A DNA stretch of 64,000 bases. Source: Verrucomicrobiota bacterium. Its GTDB lineage: Bacteria; Verrucomicrobiota; Verrucomicrobiia; Opitutales; Opitutaceae. Below are positions 19,246-26,802 of the stretch, piece after piece. Position 1 is the stretch's first letter; every line of letters starts with the position of its first letter. The translations under genes were made by a program, and so were the position numbers. Under the pieces are notes generated by a model. It made no database searches and had not been told where the DNA came from. It was given only the letters and a program-made list of their open reading frames with translations. Location of the stretch: the NCBI GenBank assembly GCA_016871755.1, contig VHCJ01000009.1, positions 1 to 64,000 on the forward strand, given 5' to 3'.

Positions 19246-19387
19246 GTTTAGTTTCCTCCGCGGAGTCGATGTTTGCCTCCGTTATCCGGTGGGCTGCGGA
19301 GGTGCGAACCGATGTCCGGGAAGGAGGTCGTTTCAGCGCGGTGGGCGATGTTCCTCCCGAGGGAGGGCTGGGGGCCTGACTTTGCCG

Positions 19388-19417
19388 TTGACCGTCTTCC
19401 GCTGCCTTGGCCAATGT
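19388..19417 (+). promoter_or_regulatory. Possible tRNA-Ser promoter
   Basis: TTGACC at 19388-19393 resembles a -35 box, and 18 bp later CAATGT (19412-19417) is a weak -10 candidate. It lies about 55 bp before the tRNA 5' end. The -10 match is poor, so this is tentative. Confidence 0.25.
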
Positions 19418-19471
19418 TGCGGGCTTGGAACGAAGCGGCGTCCCGCAAGGGGCCTGCGCCGGTTCTCCACC

Positions 19472-19559
<88 letters not shown>

Positions 19560-19621
19560 GTTTTCTCCTCTGAGCGGCCGGACCTGACAGCCGATTTGCC
19601 AGTTGACGTGGTAAATCGGTC

Positions 19622-20257
19622 ATGAGGCAAACTTCCGCCTTCGTGATTTCAGAGTTCACGAAGCCCTCCGCGGAGATCGTTTTTCCCGTCGCCGGTTGGC
19701 TCGTTGGCAAACGTGTTCGCAAGAACTTCCCCACGCGTCAGGAGGCAAGAGCCGAAGTCGATGCGCTCGAAATCCAGCGTCTCCAAGGCGAAACCGGCGT
19801 CCGCTCCACCGTGACCCGGTTAACCGAGGAGCAGCTGCACGAGGCCGAGGCCGTGGTCAAACGGCGTTAGGGTAGGCCGCATTCGCTTTCATTCCACGTC
19901 GATTTCGCCCTGGAAAACTACCGCGCGCCCTCGCGTCAGAAGGCGATTGCTGAGGCGATAGCGTCGTACATCCAGACCAAGGAACGCGAACTCGAACAGG
20001 ACTTGATCTCGGAGCCCTCCCTCGTGCGGCTACGGCGAGAGATGAACCGCCTCCCGAAACGATGCCCGGTCCGCACCGTTTCGGACCTCACTCCAGCTCG
20101 ACTGGTGGCCTACTTCGAGTTCGGCGATGCCTCGCGCAAGACCTACAACAATCGCCGCGGAGTGATCTCGGGCTTTCTCAAGTTCGCCCTGCAACGTGAA
20201 TGGATTGCCAGACCCTGTTGGGCCTGTCTGAGACGGAATCAATCAAAAGCAACCTGA
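19622..20257 (+). pseudogene. Truncated tyrosine-type integrase, N-terminal part, with in-frame TAG
   Basis: A single frame runs from 19622 to a TGA at 20255-20257, broken only by TAG at 19868-19870. The first part has a beta-sheet-like arm ('VAGWLVGKRVRKNFPTRQEA'). After the TAG comes 'HSLSFHVDFALENYRAP', then a helical SAM-like core-binding domain ending 'KTYNNRRGVISGFLKFALQ' and 'REWIA'. This matches the N-terminal layout of site-specific integrases seen in Verrucomicrobiota. Homology stops at about 20215, and the whole catalytic domain with the R...HxxR...Y residues is missing. It lies right after tRNA-Ser, so it is the relic of a tRNA-targeting element whose other end has been lost or replaced by the toxin-antitoxin genes. 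Confidence 0.75.
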
Positions 20258-20280
20258 CGACATGGACCAGCGGCGACTCA

Positions 20281-20667
20281 TCACCAGATGCGCTGGATGC
20301 CGTAGGCGTCGAAGGCGGGATCTCGGCTGACGAGGCTACGGTGCTCGATCTCGCACTGCGCGACGAGCAGGCGGTCGAACGGATCACCGTGGTGATGGGG
20401 CAGCCGGGCGACGCCCAAAGTGTGGGAGAGGGAGATCGGCAGGAAGCTGAAACCGTTGCCGATCACATAGCGTTCCAGCCAGCGCCCCAACTCGCGATCG
20501 AGCTTGAGTTTTCCGAGGCTGGTCTTGACCGCCATCTCCCAGGCGCTAGCATGACTCACGCAGATTTCGTTTTGCGGATCGGTGACCCGGGTGCGGGCGC
20601 TGGCGGAAAGAGCGGCGTCTCCCGTGGCGAACCAGAGAATGGCGTGCGTGTCGAGGAGCAGTCTCAT
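20281..20667 (-). CDS. vapC: PIN-domain ribonuclease toxin, VapC family
   Basis: 128 residues, a typical VapC length. The acidic metal-binding residues of the PIN active site are all visible: Asp6 ('LLLDTHAILW'), Glu44 ('SAWEMAVK'), Asp95/Asp98 ('GDPFDRLLVAQ') and Asp116 ('SRDPAFDAYG'). The protein should be a magnesium-dependent RNase that cleaves tRNA or rRNA, held inactive by its partner. Its start overlaps the antitoxin stop by ATGA (20664-20667), the usual antitoxin-first coupling. It lies beside the integrase relic, consistent with survival of an addiction module from a lost mobile element. Confidence 0.93.
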   Translation of the reverse strand: MRLLLDTHAILWFATGDAALSASARTRVTDPQNEICVSHASAWEMAVKTSLGKLKLDRELGRWLERYVIGNGFSFLPISLSHTLGVARLPHHHGDPFDRLLVAQCEIEHRSLVSRDPAFDAYGIQRIW

Positions 20668-20906
20668 TTCATGTAGTCCTTGAAGCAGTCCAACGGGGCG
20701 TCAAAGTCGGGCGCCATATAGAGCACGGTGCCTTTACCGCGGCCAAACCTGGCGAGCGGGCGTTTAGGCGACACCGGCTTCATCTCCGCGATCCGGCGTC
20801 CGTGCTTCGTGATATAGAAACTTCTGCCCTTTTCCACCTGGGTCAGCAGCGCCGACAACTTGGTTTTGGCTTCAAACGCTCCGATCTCGGTGATTTCCGT
20901 GCTCAT
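20664..20906 (-). CDS. Phd/YefM-type antitoxin of the PIN toxin pair
   Basis: 80 residues. The N-terminal half 'IGAFEAKTKLSALLTQVEKGRSFYITKHGRRIAEMKP' is the Phd/YefM DNA-binding fold (prevent-host-death family). The C-terminal half should wrap around and neutralise the VapC partner. It is upstream of and overlaps the toxin gene by 4 nt. By family it also represses its own promoter, and a tandem GGTTGAA repeat lies just before its start. Confidence 0.92.
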   Translation of the reverse strand: MSTEITEIGAFEAKTKLSALLTQVEKGRSFYITKHGRRIAEMKPVSPKRPLARFGRGKGTVLYMAPDFDAPLDCFKDYMK

Positions 20907-20917
20907 GGAACCAGACT

Positions 20918-20940
20918 GGTTGAACCGGTTGAAATGTCAA
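20918..20940 (-). promoter_or_regulatory. Candidate autoregulatory promoter/operator of the TA pair
   Basis: Reading leftwards, TTGACA (complement of 20935-20940) is a consensus -35 box. It is followed by two copies of TTCAACC, seen on the plus strand as GGTTGAA at 20918-20924 and 20927-20933, with AACCGGTT symmetry in between. The repeats fall between -35 and the antitoxin ATG at 20906, where Phd-type antitoxins usually bind. No good -10 is visible, and the start would leave a very short leader. Confidence 0.4.
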
Positions 20941-21546
20941 CGCATGCGAAGGCCGGAAGCGCGGGAGGCAGCCGGCTAACCTGACGGCCGGGCCATCGCC
21001 CTGCGGCTACTGCGGTGAATCGCCAAAGACATGGGTGGGTCGGTGGAGGAATTCCTCGGGAGCCGGTGAGGATGAGACGAGTCGAAACGCCGCCGGCACC
21101 ATGGACGGTGACGCACACGTATTCCTGCGTGGAGTGCAGGAGGGAGTACGGGAGAAATACAAGGAACGCGTTCACCGCGTGACCCAAACCCCAAAGCCGC
21201 ACCCCGTTTGGCTGAGCCGCAGCTTTGGCCCGATGGAACTGACGAACCCCCGGGGCACCCACGAGAGTTCGCGCAAGGCAAGTGTTCATGCTCAGGACAT
21301 ATGGTCTTCACAGTGAGGTTGATCAAAAGGTTCAACCTGCGCGGCCACGCTTTGGATGGGCGATGATCGGGCGGCGGGCGCAAGGGGGGCAGGGGATTGG
21401 CGGGAAAGTCACCGACGACCGCTTGCCAATCGGCGGGGGTCGTGTTTCTGATTGGCGCGGTTTAGCGGGCGTGGGTCGTGCCGACCTTCCTTCGTCCGCC
21501 CAATTCATCGTCGGCATTCTCGTCGGTTCCCAACCCTGCCCTCCCC
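20941..21546. other. 600-bp stretch with no supportable gene
   Basis: Open frames here on both strands lack family resemblance and normal residue composition. Visible features are a GATTGGC/GCCAATC inverted repeat (21395-21401 and 21425-21431) with a third GATTGGC copy at 21450-21456, upstream of the DUF5069-like gene. The stretch lies next to the integrase relic and may be residual element DNA. Confidence 0.5.
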
Positions 21547-21987
21547 ATGTCTCATGTCCCCATGATCCCGTGCAATGTCTCCGGGCCGCTCGGCGTCTTG
21601 CACCTCCCCCGTCTCTGGCTGAAGGTTTCCCTTGAGGCCCGCGGCAAGCTTGCCCCGGGCTACCCCGGCATCGGCCAAGGTTACGACATGATGGTCATCG
21701 GCGCGCTCGGACTCTCCGCTGACGCCGTCAAGGCCTTCATCGCTGCTAGCCACCCGACCTACCAGCAGTTCGAGGCGTGGGTCAAGGCCCAGCCTGGTGT
21801 GAAGCTCGACCGCAACACCGTCCACCGGCTCAACACCGCGATCCTCAACTACCACCACGACGAGGAACTGTCCCGCGGGATCCGCGCCGCGACCGGCTAC
21901 CCTGAGGATGGATCCGTCACCAGCACCGCCTGTGAGCTGAACGCGCTCGACGACTGGCAGGCCTTCCACGCCGCGGAGCTGAAGTAG
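21547..21987 (+). CDS. DUF5069-like domain protein
   Basis: 146 residues from the ATG at 21547; the frame is open further upstream but has no better start. Visible features are an N-terminal 'GPLGVLHLPRLWLKVSLEARGKL', then 'GQGYDMMVIGALGLSADAVKAFI', and a helical C-terminus ending 'ELNALDDWQAFHAAE'. The 'LPRLxxK' start and the 'LGLSADAVKAF' segment followed by a Tyr/Phe-rich 'SHPTYQQFEAWV' resemble DUF5069, a small soluble family common in Verrucomicrobiota with no known function. It has no signal peptide and no evident operon partner. Confidence 0.65.
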   Translation: MSHVPMIPCNVSGPLGVLHLPRLWLKVSLEARGKLAPGYPGIGQGYDMMVIGALGLSADAVKAFIAASHPTYQQFEAWVKAQPGVKLDRNTVHRLNTAILNYHHDEELSRGIRAATGYPEDGSVTSTACELNALDDWQAFHAAELK

Positions 21988-22148
21988 GGCAGAGCGGTCA
22001 GGCTCTTGCTCCGTCTGCGAGCGGCGCCTGCCGACGAAAACAAGCGTCGCATCGTCCGCAGGGCGCGCCCTCAGCCGCGACCCCTTCGTGGCCGAAGGCG
22101 CGGGTTCACCGTTGGGCCGGTCCCGGAAATCCACCGGGGCCGGTCTCG

Positions 22149-23501
22149 TCAGGACGCGTTGACCTGAATCGATGGTTCGAGGTCGGACACGCCGAAGAAG
22201 CGGGGCTTGAAAGGCCCGTGGTGCACGGTGAACGAGGCGACATGCCCCAGACGGTGGAGCAGGGCACGGGGGGCGCCGTCGCCGCGGTCGCCGAGGCCGA
22301 CTCCGATATCGACGAGGTACTCGCCGACGCCGAGGTGCGCGGACCACTCGAAGCGGACGCGGAGGCATTCGCCGGGGGTGATCGTCGATGTCGGGATCTC
22401 AAGGTGCGCGCTGGACACGCCGAACGCGACGAAGTTGTGGCGGGTTGAAATCTCGAACGAGAACTGCAGCTCAGCCAGCGGCTCGCGGGCCTCGATCCAG
22501 CAGTCGCAGATGACCCGCTCGCCGACGCCGAACACGGTGGCCGGTCGGCCGGACTCGTCGAGGAGCTTGAGTCCGACGACCTCGGCCTGTCGGCTGCCGC
22601 TCTCGCTTGTCCCCGCGCGCCACTGGCGGCGTTCGGCGGCCGGCAGGGTGCTGGAAGCGGCGGGCGCCTGAGGCGCGGCCGGGGCGGCGGGCCGCGGGTG
22701 CTCCGGTGAACTGTGCAGGGCGTGAAAGACGCTCACCGCCTCAGCGGACGGCCCGTGGAAGACGGGCCGGCCCTCGTGGAGTACGATCGCGTTGCGGCAC
22801 AGCGCCTTGATCGACGGCAGGTCGTGGCTCACGAGGAGCAGCGACATCCCGGCGGCGAGCCGTTCCTTGAAGAAGCGTGCGCACTGCGCCTGGAAGAAGA
22901 CGTCGCCGACGGCGAGCGCCTCGTCGACGATGAACAACTCCGGGTCCACGATCGTCTGGGCGGCGAAGGCGAGCCGCACCATCATGCCGCTGGAGTACGT
23001 CTTGACCGGTTGGTCGATGAAGTCGCCGATTGCGGCGAAGGCTTCGACGGCCGCCAGGGCGGCCTCCGCCTCCGCGCGCGGCACGCCTTGGAGGGCGGCG
23101 TTCAGGAGCACGTTTTCGCGCCCGGTGAACTCGAAGTTGAACCCGGAGCCGAGTTCGAGCAGGGCGGCGACCCGTCCCTGACGCTCGACGTGGCCGGAGG
23201 TGGGCGCGAGGGTGCTGGCAATGATCTGCAGGAGCGTGCTCTTGCCCGCGCCGTTGCGTCCGATGATGCCCAGGCTTTCGCCGCGACCGATCGTGAACGA
23301 CACCGGGTGCAGGGCCTGGAACTCGCGGGCGCGGCGCCCCACCATGCGGTCTGCCGCCCCCCGCCACGCACCGGGAACCCCCGGCAGCGCGGCGGCACGG
23401 GCGAGCAGCGGCATCGTCAGCCGGTCCGAGGGCGTCCGCCACAACCGGTAGGCTTTGGCGACGTCGTGGACGGCGAGGAGGGGTTCAGCCGCAGGCGTCA
23501 C
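22149..23501 (-). CDS. ABC transporter ATP-binding protein, Wzt/TagH-like polysaccharide exporter
   Basis: 450 residues with a GTG start at 23501. The nucleotide-binding domain covers about 8-285: Walker A GRNGAGKST (81-89), the Q-loop region 'ALLELGSGFNFEFTGRENV', signature YSSGMM (169-174), Walker B LFIVDEA (189-195) and switch His226 ('LLLVSHD'). An Ala/Pro linker (about 270-300) leads to a C-terminal beta-sandwich (about 310-445) like the Wzt carbohydrate-binding domain, which recognises the modified end of O-antigen or another surface glycan. By family it powers export of an undecaprenyl-linked polysaccharide. The permease (Wzm) gene is not adjacent in this window, which is unusual. Confidence 0.9.
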   Translation of the reverse strand: MTPAAEPLLAVHDVAKAYRLWRTPSDRLTMPLLARAAALPGVPGAWRGAADRMVGRRAREFQALHPVSFTIGRGESLGIIGRNGAGKSTLLQIIASTLAPTSGHVERQGRVAALLELGSGFNFEFTGRENVLLNAALQGVPRAEAEAALAAVEAFAAIGDFIDQPVKTYSSGMMVRLAFAAQTIVDPELFIVDEALAVGDVFFQAQCARFFKERLAAGMSLLLVSHDLPSIKALCRNAIVLHEGRPVFHGPSAEAVSVFHALHSSPEHPRPAAPAAPQAPAASSTLPAAERRQWRAGTSESGSRQAEVVGLKLLDESGRPATVFGVGERVICDCWIEAREPLAELQFSFEISTRHNFVAFGVSSAHLEIPTSTITPGECLRVRFEWSAHLGVGEYLVDIGVGLGDRGDGAPRALLHRLGHVASFTVHHGPFKPRFFGVSDLEPSIQVNAS

Positions 23502-23552
23502 GGGAGGGTGGGGAGGTGGGAGCGCCCGGGGGCGACCGGCCGGTTTCCCCGA

Positions 23553-24938
23553 TTAGAACGCGGCGTGGCCCGGGGTGCGGGCGAAGGGAATGACGTCGCG
23601 GATGTTGCCGACGCCGGTGACGAACATGAGAAGCCGCTCGAAGCCGAGACCGAAGCCGGCGTGGGGCACCGTGCCGTAGCGACGCAGGTCCAGATACCAG
23701 CCGTAGTCCGCGGTCGAAAGGTGATGGGCTCGCATCGCTTCCTCAAGGATGGGGAGACGTTCCTCGCGCTGGCTGCCGCCGATGATTTCTCCGATTCCCG
23801 GCACCAGCAGGTCCATCGCGCGGACGGTGCGGCCGTCGTCGTTCACGCGCATGTAGAAGGGCTTCAGGGAGCGGGGGTAGTCGTGCACCGTGACCGGCCC
23901 GCGGAAGTGCTCCTCGGCGAGGAAGCGCTCGTGCTCGCTTTGCAGGTTGTCGCCCCACTGCACAGGGTGTTCCCAGGTGCGTCCGGACCGGTTTAGGATC
24001 TCGATCGCCTCGGTGTAGGAGCAGCGCTGAAAAGGCCGGTCGAGGACGAAGTCGAGGCGGGCGCGGAGCCCCTTGTCGACAAACGTGCCGAAGAATTCGA
24101 GGTCGGCCGCGCAGTTCTCCCGCGCGTCCTTCACGAGGTGCTTCACGAAGCTCTCGGCGAGGTCCATGTTGCCCCAGAGGTCGCAGAAGGCCATCTCCGG
24201 CTCGATCATCCAAAACTCCGCCGCGTGGCGGGAGGTGTTGGAGTTCTCCGCCCGGAAGGTCGGTCCGAAGGTATAGACGTTCGAGAGCGCGGTCGCGGAG
24301 GCCTCGGCCTCCAGTTGGCCGCTGACGGTGAGGAACGTGGGCCGGGCAAAGAAATCCTGGGCAAAGTCCACCTTGCCCTCCGGCGTAAGCGGGGGGGCCT
24401 TCGGATCGAGCGTCGAGACGCGGAAGAGCTCCCCGGCACCCTCGCAATCACTCCCGGTGATGATCGGGGCGTGCACATACAGGAAACCCCGGCTCTGGAA
24501 GAACTCATGGATGGCGAAGGCCAGCCGGCTGCGGACCCGGAAGACGGCGCCGAACAGGTTGGACCGGGGCCGGAGATGCGCGATCTCCCGGAGGAACTCC
24601 AGACTATGGCCTTTCTTCTGCAACGGGTAGGTCGCATCCGCCTCCCCTAGCACCCGCAGGGACCGCGCCACCACCTCCCATTGCTGGCCCTGCCCCTTGG
24701 AAGCCACCAATTGGCCTCTCACCTCGACGGAAGCCCCGGTGGCCGCCCGGGCGACTTCCGGATAATCCGGCAGGGAGGCGTCAGCGATCACCTGCACTCC
24801 CTTGAGGCAGCTTCCATCGTTTATCTCGATGAAAGAGAAGGCTTTAGAATCGCGACGAGTCCGGACCCAGCCCTGAACGAGCACATCGTCGATGGGTTGG
24901 GTGGCGGAAAGCAGGGCCTTGACGGGGGTCCGTTGCAT
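23553..24938 (-). CDS. asnS: Asparagine--tRNA ligase
   Basis: 461 residues from the ATG at 24938, close to E. coli AsnRS (466). The frame is open further upstream, but the sequence before this Met is not AsnRS-like. An N-terminal OB-fold anticodon-binding domain (about 15-105: 'VQGWVRTRRDSKAFSFIEINDGS') precedes a class II catalytic core. Motif 2 lies around 'FRAENSNTSRHAAEFWMIEPEMAF' and motif 3 around 'GFGLGFERLLMFVTGVGNIRDVIPF'; the tail 'TPGHAAF' parallels the E. coli ending. It charges tRNA-Asn with asparagine in the cytoplasm. Asn rather than Asp specificity is judged from the C-terminal and motif 2 wording. Confidence 0.96.
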   Translation of the reverse strand: MQRTPVKALLSATQPIDDVLVQGWVRTRRDSKAFSFIEINDGSCLKGVQVIADASLPDYPEVARAATGASVEVRGQLVASKGQGQQWEVVARSLRVLGEADATYPLQKKGHSLEFLREIAHLRPRSNLFGAVFRVRSRLAFAIHEFFQSRGFLYVHAPIITGSDCEGAGELFRVSTLDPKAPPLTPEGKVDFAQDFFARPTFLTVSGQLEAEASATALSNVYTFGPTFRAENSNTSRHAAEFWMIEPEMAFCDLWGNMDLAESFVKHLVKDARENCAADLEFFGTFVDKGLRARLDFVLDRPFQRCSYTEAIEILNRSGRTWEHPVQWGDNLQSEHERFLAEEHFRGPVTVHDYPRSLKPFYMRVNDDGRTVRAMDLLVPGIGEIIGGSQREERLPILEEAMRAHHLSTADYGWYLDLRRYGTVPHAGFGLGFERLLMFVTGVGNIRDVIPFARTPGHAAF

Positions 24939-25074
24939 GGCGGGGAAGGGAAGACGGAAAGGAAACCCGAAGGACGTGGATTGGCAATTGCGTAAGCGAG
25001 GGTCGGGAGCAGGGTTGATGGTGTATATTTTTGGTGAATGGAGAGCCCGATCGCGACGATGAAGGACCGGACAC

Positions 25075-25608
25075 ATGTCTGTAGTTGATCCGAAACTTGC
25101 CCCCCGTACGAACCTGCCGCCTGAGCTGCAGGAACTGCTGGCGCGTGAGGCGGTTTTCTTCATGAGCCGCAAGCGGATCAGCGATGCCCTGAGCGCGGCG
25201 CGTCAGGGCAAGGCAGCCAAGCTCTTCGTCAAGCCGCTGCTTTCGCTGTTCGGGGCGGCTCCGGATCCGGTTCCGGACTCCCGCCCCGGTCGTGCCGGTG
25301 GACCTGATTCGCCGCCGGAGAGCGTTGAGTTGCTGGAGGCCGGTCTGAAGAAGATCGAAGACACCCTGCCTGCCCTGTCCGCCTGCGTGGACCGCAGCAT
25401 GGAGAATTTCCTGCGCGAATATGACCCGGAGTACGTGAACGGACTGGCCGCATCGCGTTACATCGAGGACTGGCGCCGTTTGTTGGACACGTTCAGTGCG
25501 CGGGTCGGATTGGCGACGGAAGGGCTTTACCGGCTCCGCGCGGTGCTCGGAGCCCTTCCCGGAGCGGTGGCCTGTGGCGCCAGCGAGGAGGGTCGTCAGG
25601 CGATCTAA
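25075..25608 (+). CDS. Unrecognised helical protein (N-terminal part; frame continues after a TAA)
   Basis: 177 residues from the ATG at 25075, with 'GAAGGA' about 10 nt upstream. It is mainly helical with a Pro/Gly/Ser-rich loop near 60-80, and I do not recognise a domain. The TAA at 25606-25608 is in the same frame as the next open segment, which continues without a gap in a similar helical style. A CAA (Gln) to TAA change would restore a single protein of about 530 residues. It diverges from asnS, and the AT-rich run at 25022-25033 between them may hold the promoter. Confidence 0.65.
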   Translation: MSVVDPKLAPRTNLPPELQELLAREAVFFMSRKRISDALSAARQGKAAKLFVKPLLSLFGAAPDPVPDSRPGRAGGPDSPPESVELLEAGLKKIEDTLPALSACVDRSMENFLREYDPEYVNGLAASRYIEDWRRLLDTFSARVGLATEGLYRLRAVLGALPGAVACGASEEGRQAI

Positions 25609-26667
25609 CTACAGGTGGTCCGCATGCAGGAGGTGCATGAGGACATCCTGTCCATCAACAAGATCGCCGACGCCCAGCGCATGCGGTCTGGGATCGATGG
25701 CATCACGTTGTACCGCCAGCCCGAGCGCAATTGGGCCGGCTCGGTGACGGCGCTGCAGTTCGCGCAACCTCCAGCTGCAGTCGAGGCGGTCACTGGCCTG
25801 CTTGCGGACTTGGAGGAGGTATCGGAGAAGGTGCGCACCGCAGTCCAGGGAGAATGCCAGTTGGCATCCTATGGCTCCGGTCTGGGGGTCACGAGCTACC
25901 AGCGGCGGGTGTGGGTGTCCCTGCGCGAGGCGGCGCACTTGTTGATCAACCCGGAGAACATGGAGGTCGTCATCTCCGAGACGGAACAACTCATCGATGC
26001 GGGCAAGCTGCTGGACTGGCGTCCCGCCCGGGCGCCCGTCGAACCGTCCGCAGTCGCGGCGGCGAACGTCCCGACCAAGGCTCCTGGAGCTGCGACTGCG
26101 GCCTCGGACGATGTCCCGGCAGGTACGCCGCCTCCACCGTTGCGCCGGATGACGATCCCGGCGGAGACGCCGGGAATCCCGGCCCGTCCCTCGAAGCCGC
26201 CCCCTGGGGTGACGGTGGCCCCGACTCGATTCGGGCGGGGTCCGGAGTTGCGCCTGCCGAGCCGGGGCTCGGGTGCCCCGCCGCGCCCCAAAGCCGAGCC
26301 GGTCACCAGTCCAGGCGCGGTGCCGCTGTCCGCCTCCCCGTTTCCGGTGGCGGCGAAATCCGATGGCTCCGTTCCTCCTGAGGCCACGGCGGAGACGATC
26401 GCCGACCTGATGGCCGAGCGTAAGCGGCTGGAGCAGATCCTTCTCGAAACGCGGGCCAGTCTCACCGAGCGCGAGCAGTTCCTCAGCGAGAGCGAGGCGC
26501 GGTTGATGAAGGTCAGTCAGACTCAGCTGGAGCGCGAGGTGGACCTTGAGCAGCGCGAGGAGCAGCTCCGCGACCTTGAGAAGCGGCTGCGCGAAATGCA
26601 GACGCGCCTCGCCACCGAGCGTCCGGCCACGACCGAAAAGAAGGTCTGGGACGAGTTCCGCGAATAG
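25609..26667 (+). CDS. Unrecognised protein with Pro-rich linker and C-terminal coiled coil
   Basis: About 350 residues in the same frame as the preceding gene, separated from it only by the TAA at 25606. If translated alone, the start is GTG 25615 or ATG 25624; the latter has AGGTGG at 25613-25618 as a possible ribosome site. A helical N-terminal domain (about 1-145) is followed by a Pro/Ala/Gly-rich linker (about 145-250). A strongly charged coiled coil then runs to the end (about 260-345, 'ETIADLMAERKRLEQILLETRASLTE...'). No family recognised. The layout suggests a scaffold or cytoskeletal/polarity-type protein, but this is only shape-based. Confidence 0.65.
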   Translation, partial: LQVVRMQEVHEDILSINKIADAQRMRSGIDGITLYRQPERNWAGSVTALQFAQPPAAVEAVTGLLADLEEVSEKVRTAVQGECQLASYGSGLGVTSYQRRVWVSLREAAHLLINPENMEVVISETEQLIDAGKLLDWRPARAPVEPSAVAAANVPTKAPGAATAASDDVPAGTPPPPLRRMTIPAETPGIPARPSKPPPGVTVAPTRFGRGPELRLPSRGSGAPPRPKAEPVTSPGAVPLSASPFPVAAKSDGSVPPEATAETIADLMAERKRLEQILLETRASLTEREQFLSESEARLMKVSQTQLEREVDLEQREEQLRDLEKRLREMQTRLATERPATTEKKVWDEFRE

Positions 26668-26802
26668 GCGCCGCGACGCCGACGCCGCAACCGCACCCGT
26701 TGTCGCCGTGAAGTGCGCTCCGGAGTTGCCCCCCCGGCGGGTCGTGACACGGTGACGGGGGTTCGTCTCCTTCTTGGAGCGGTCTCTCCGCTCGTCTGAC
26801 CG

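Noticed and set aside
20976-21383. Minus-strand frame of 135 codons in the gap after the toxin-antitoxin pair
   Set aside because: No start context, no domain and biased residue composition; overlapping frames on both strands are similarly open.
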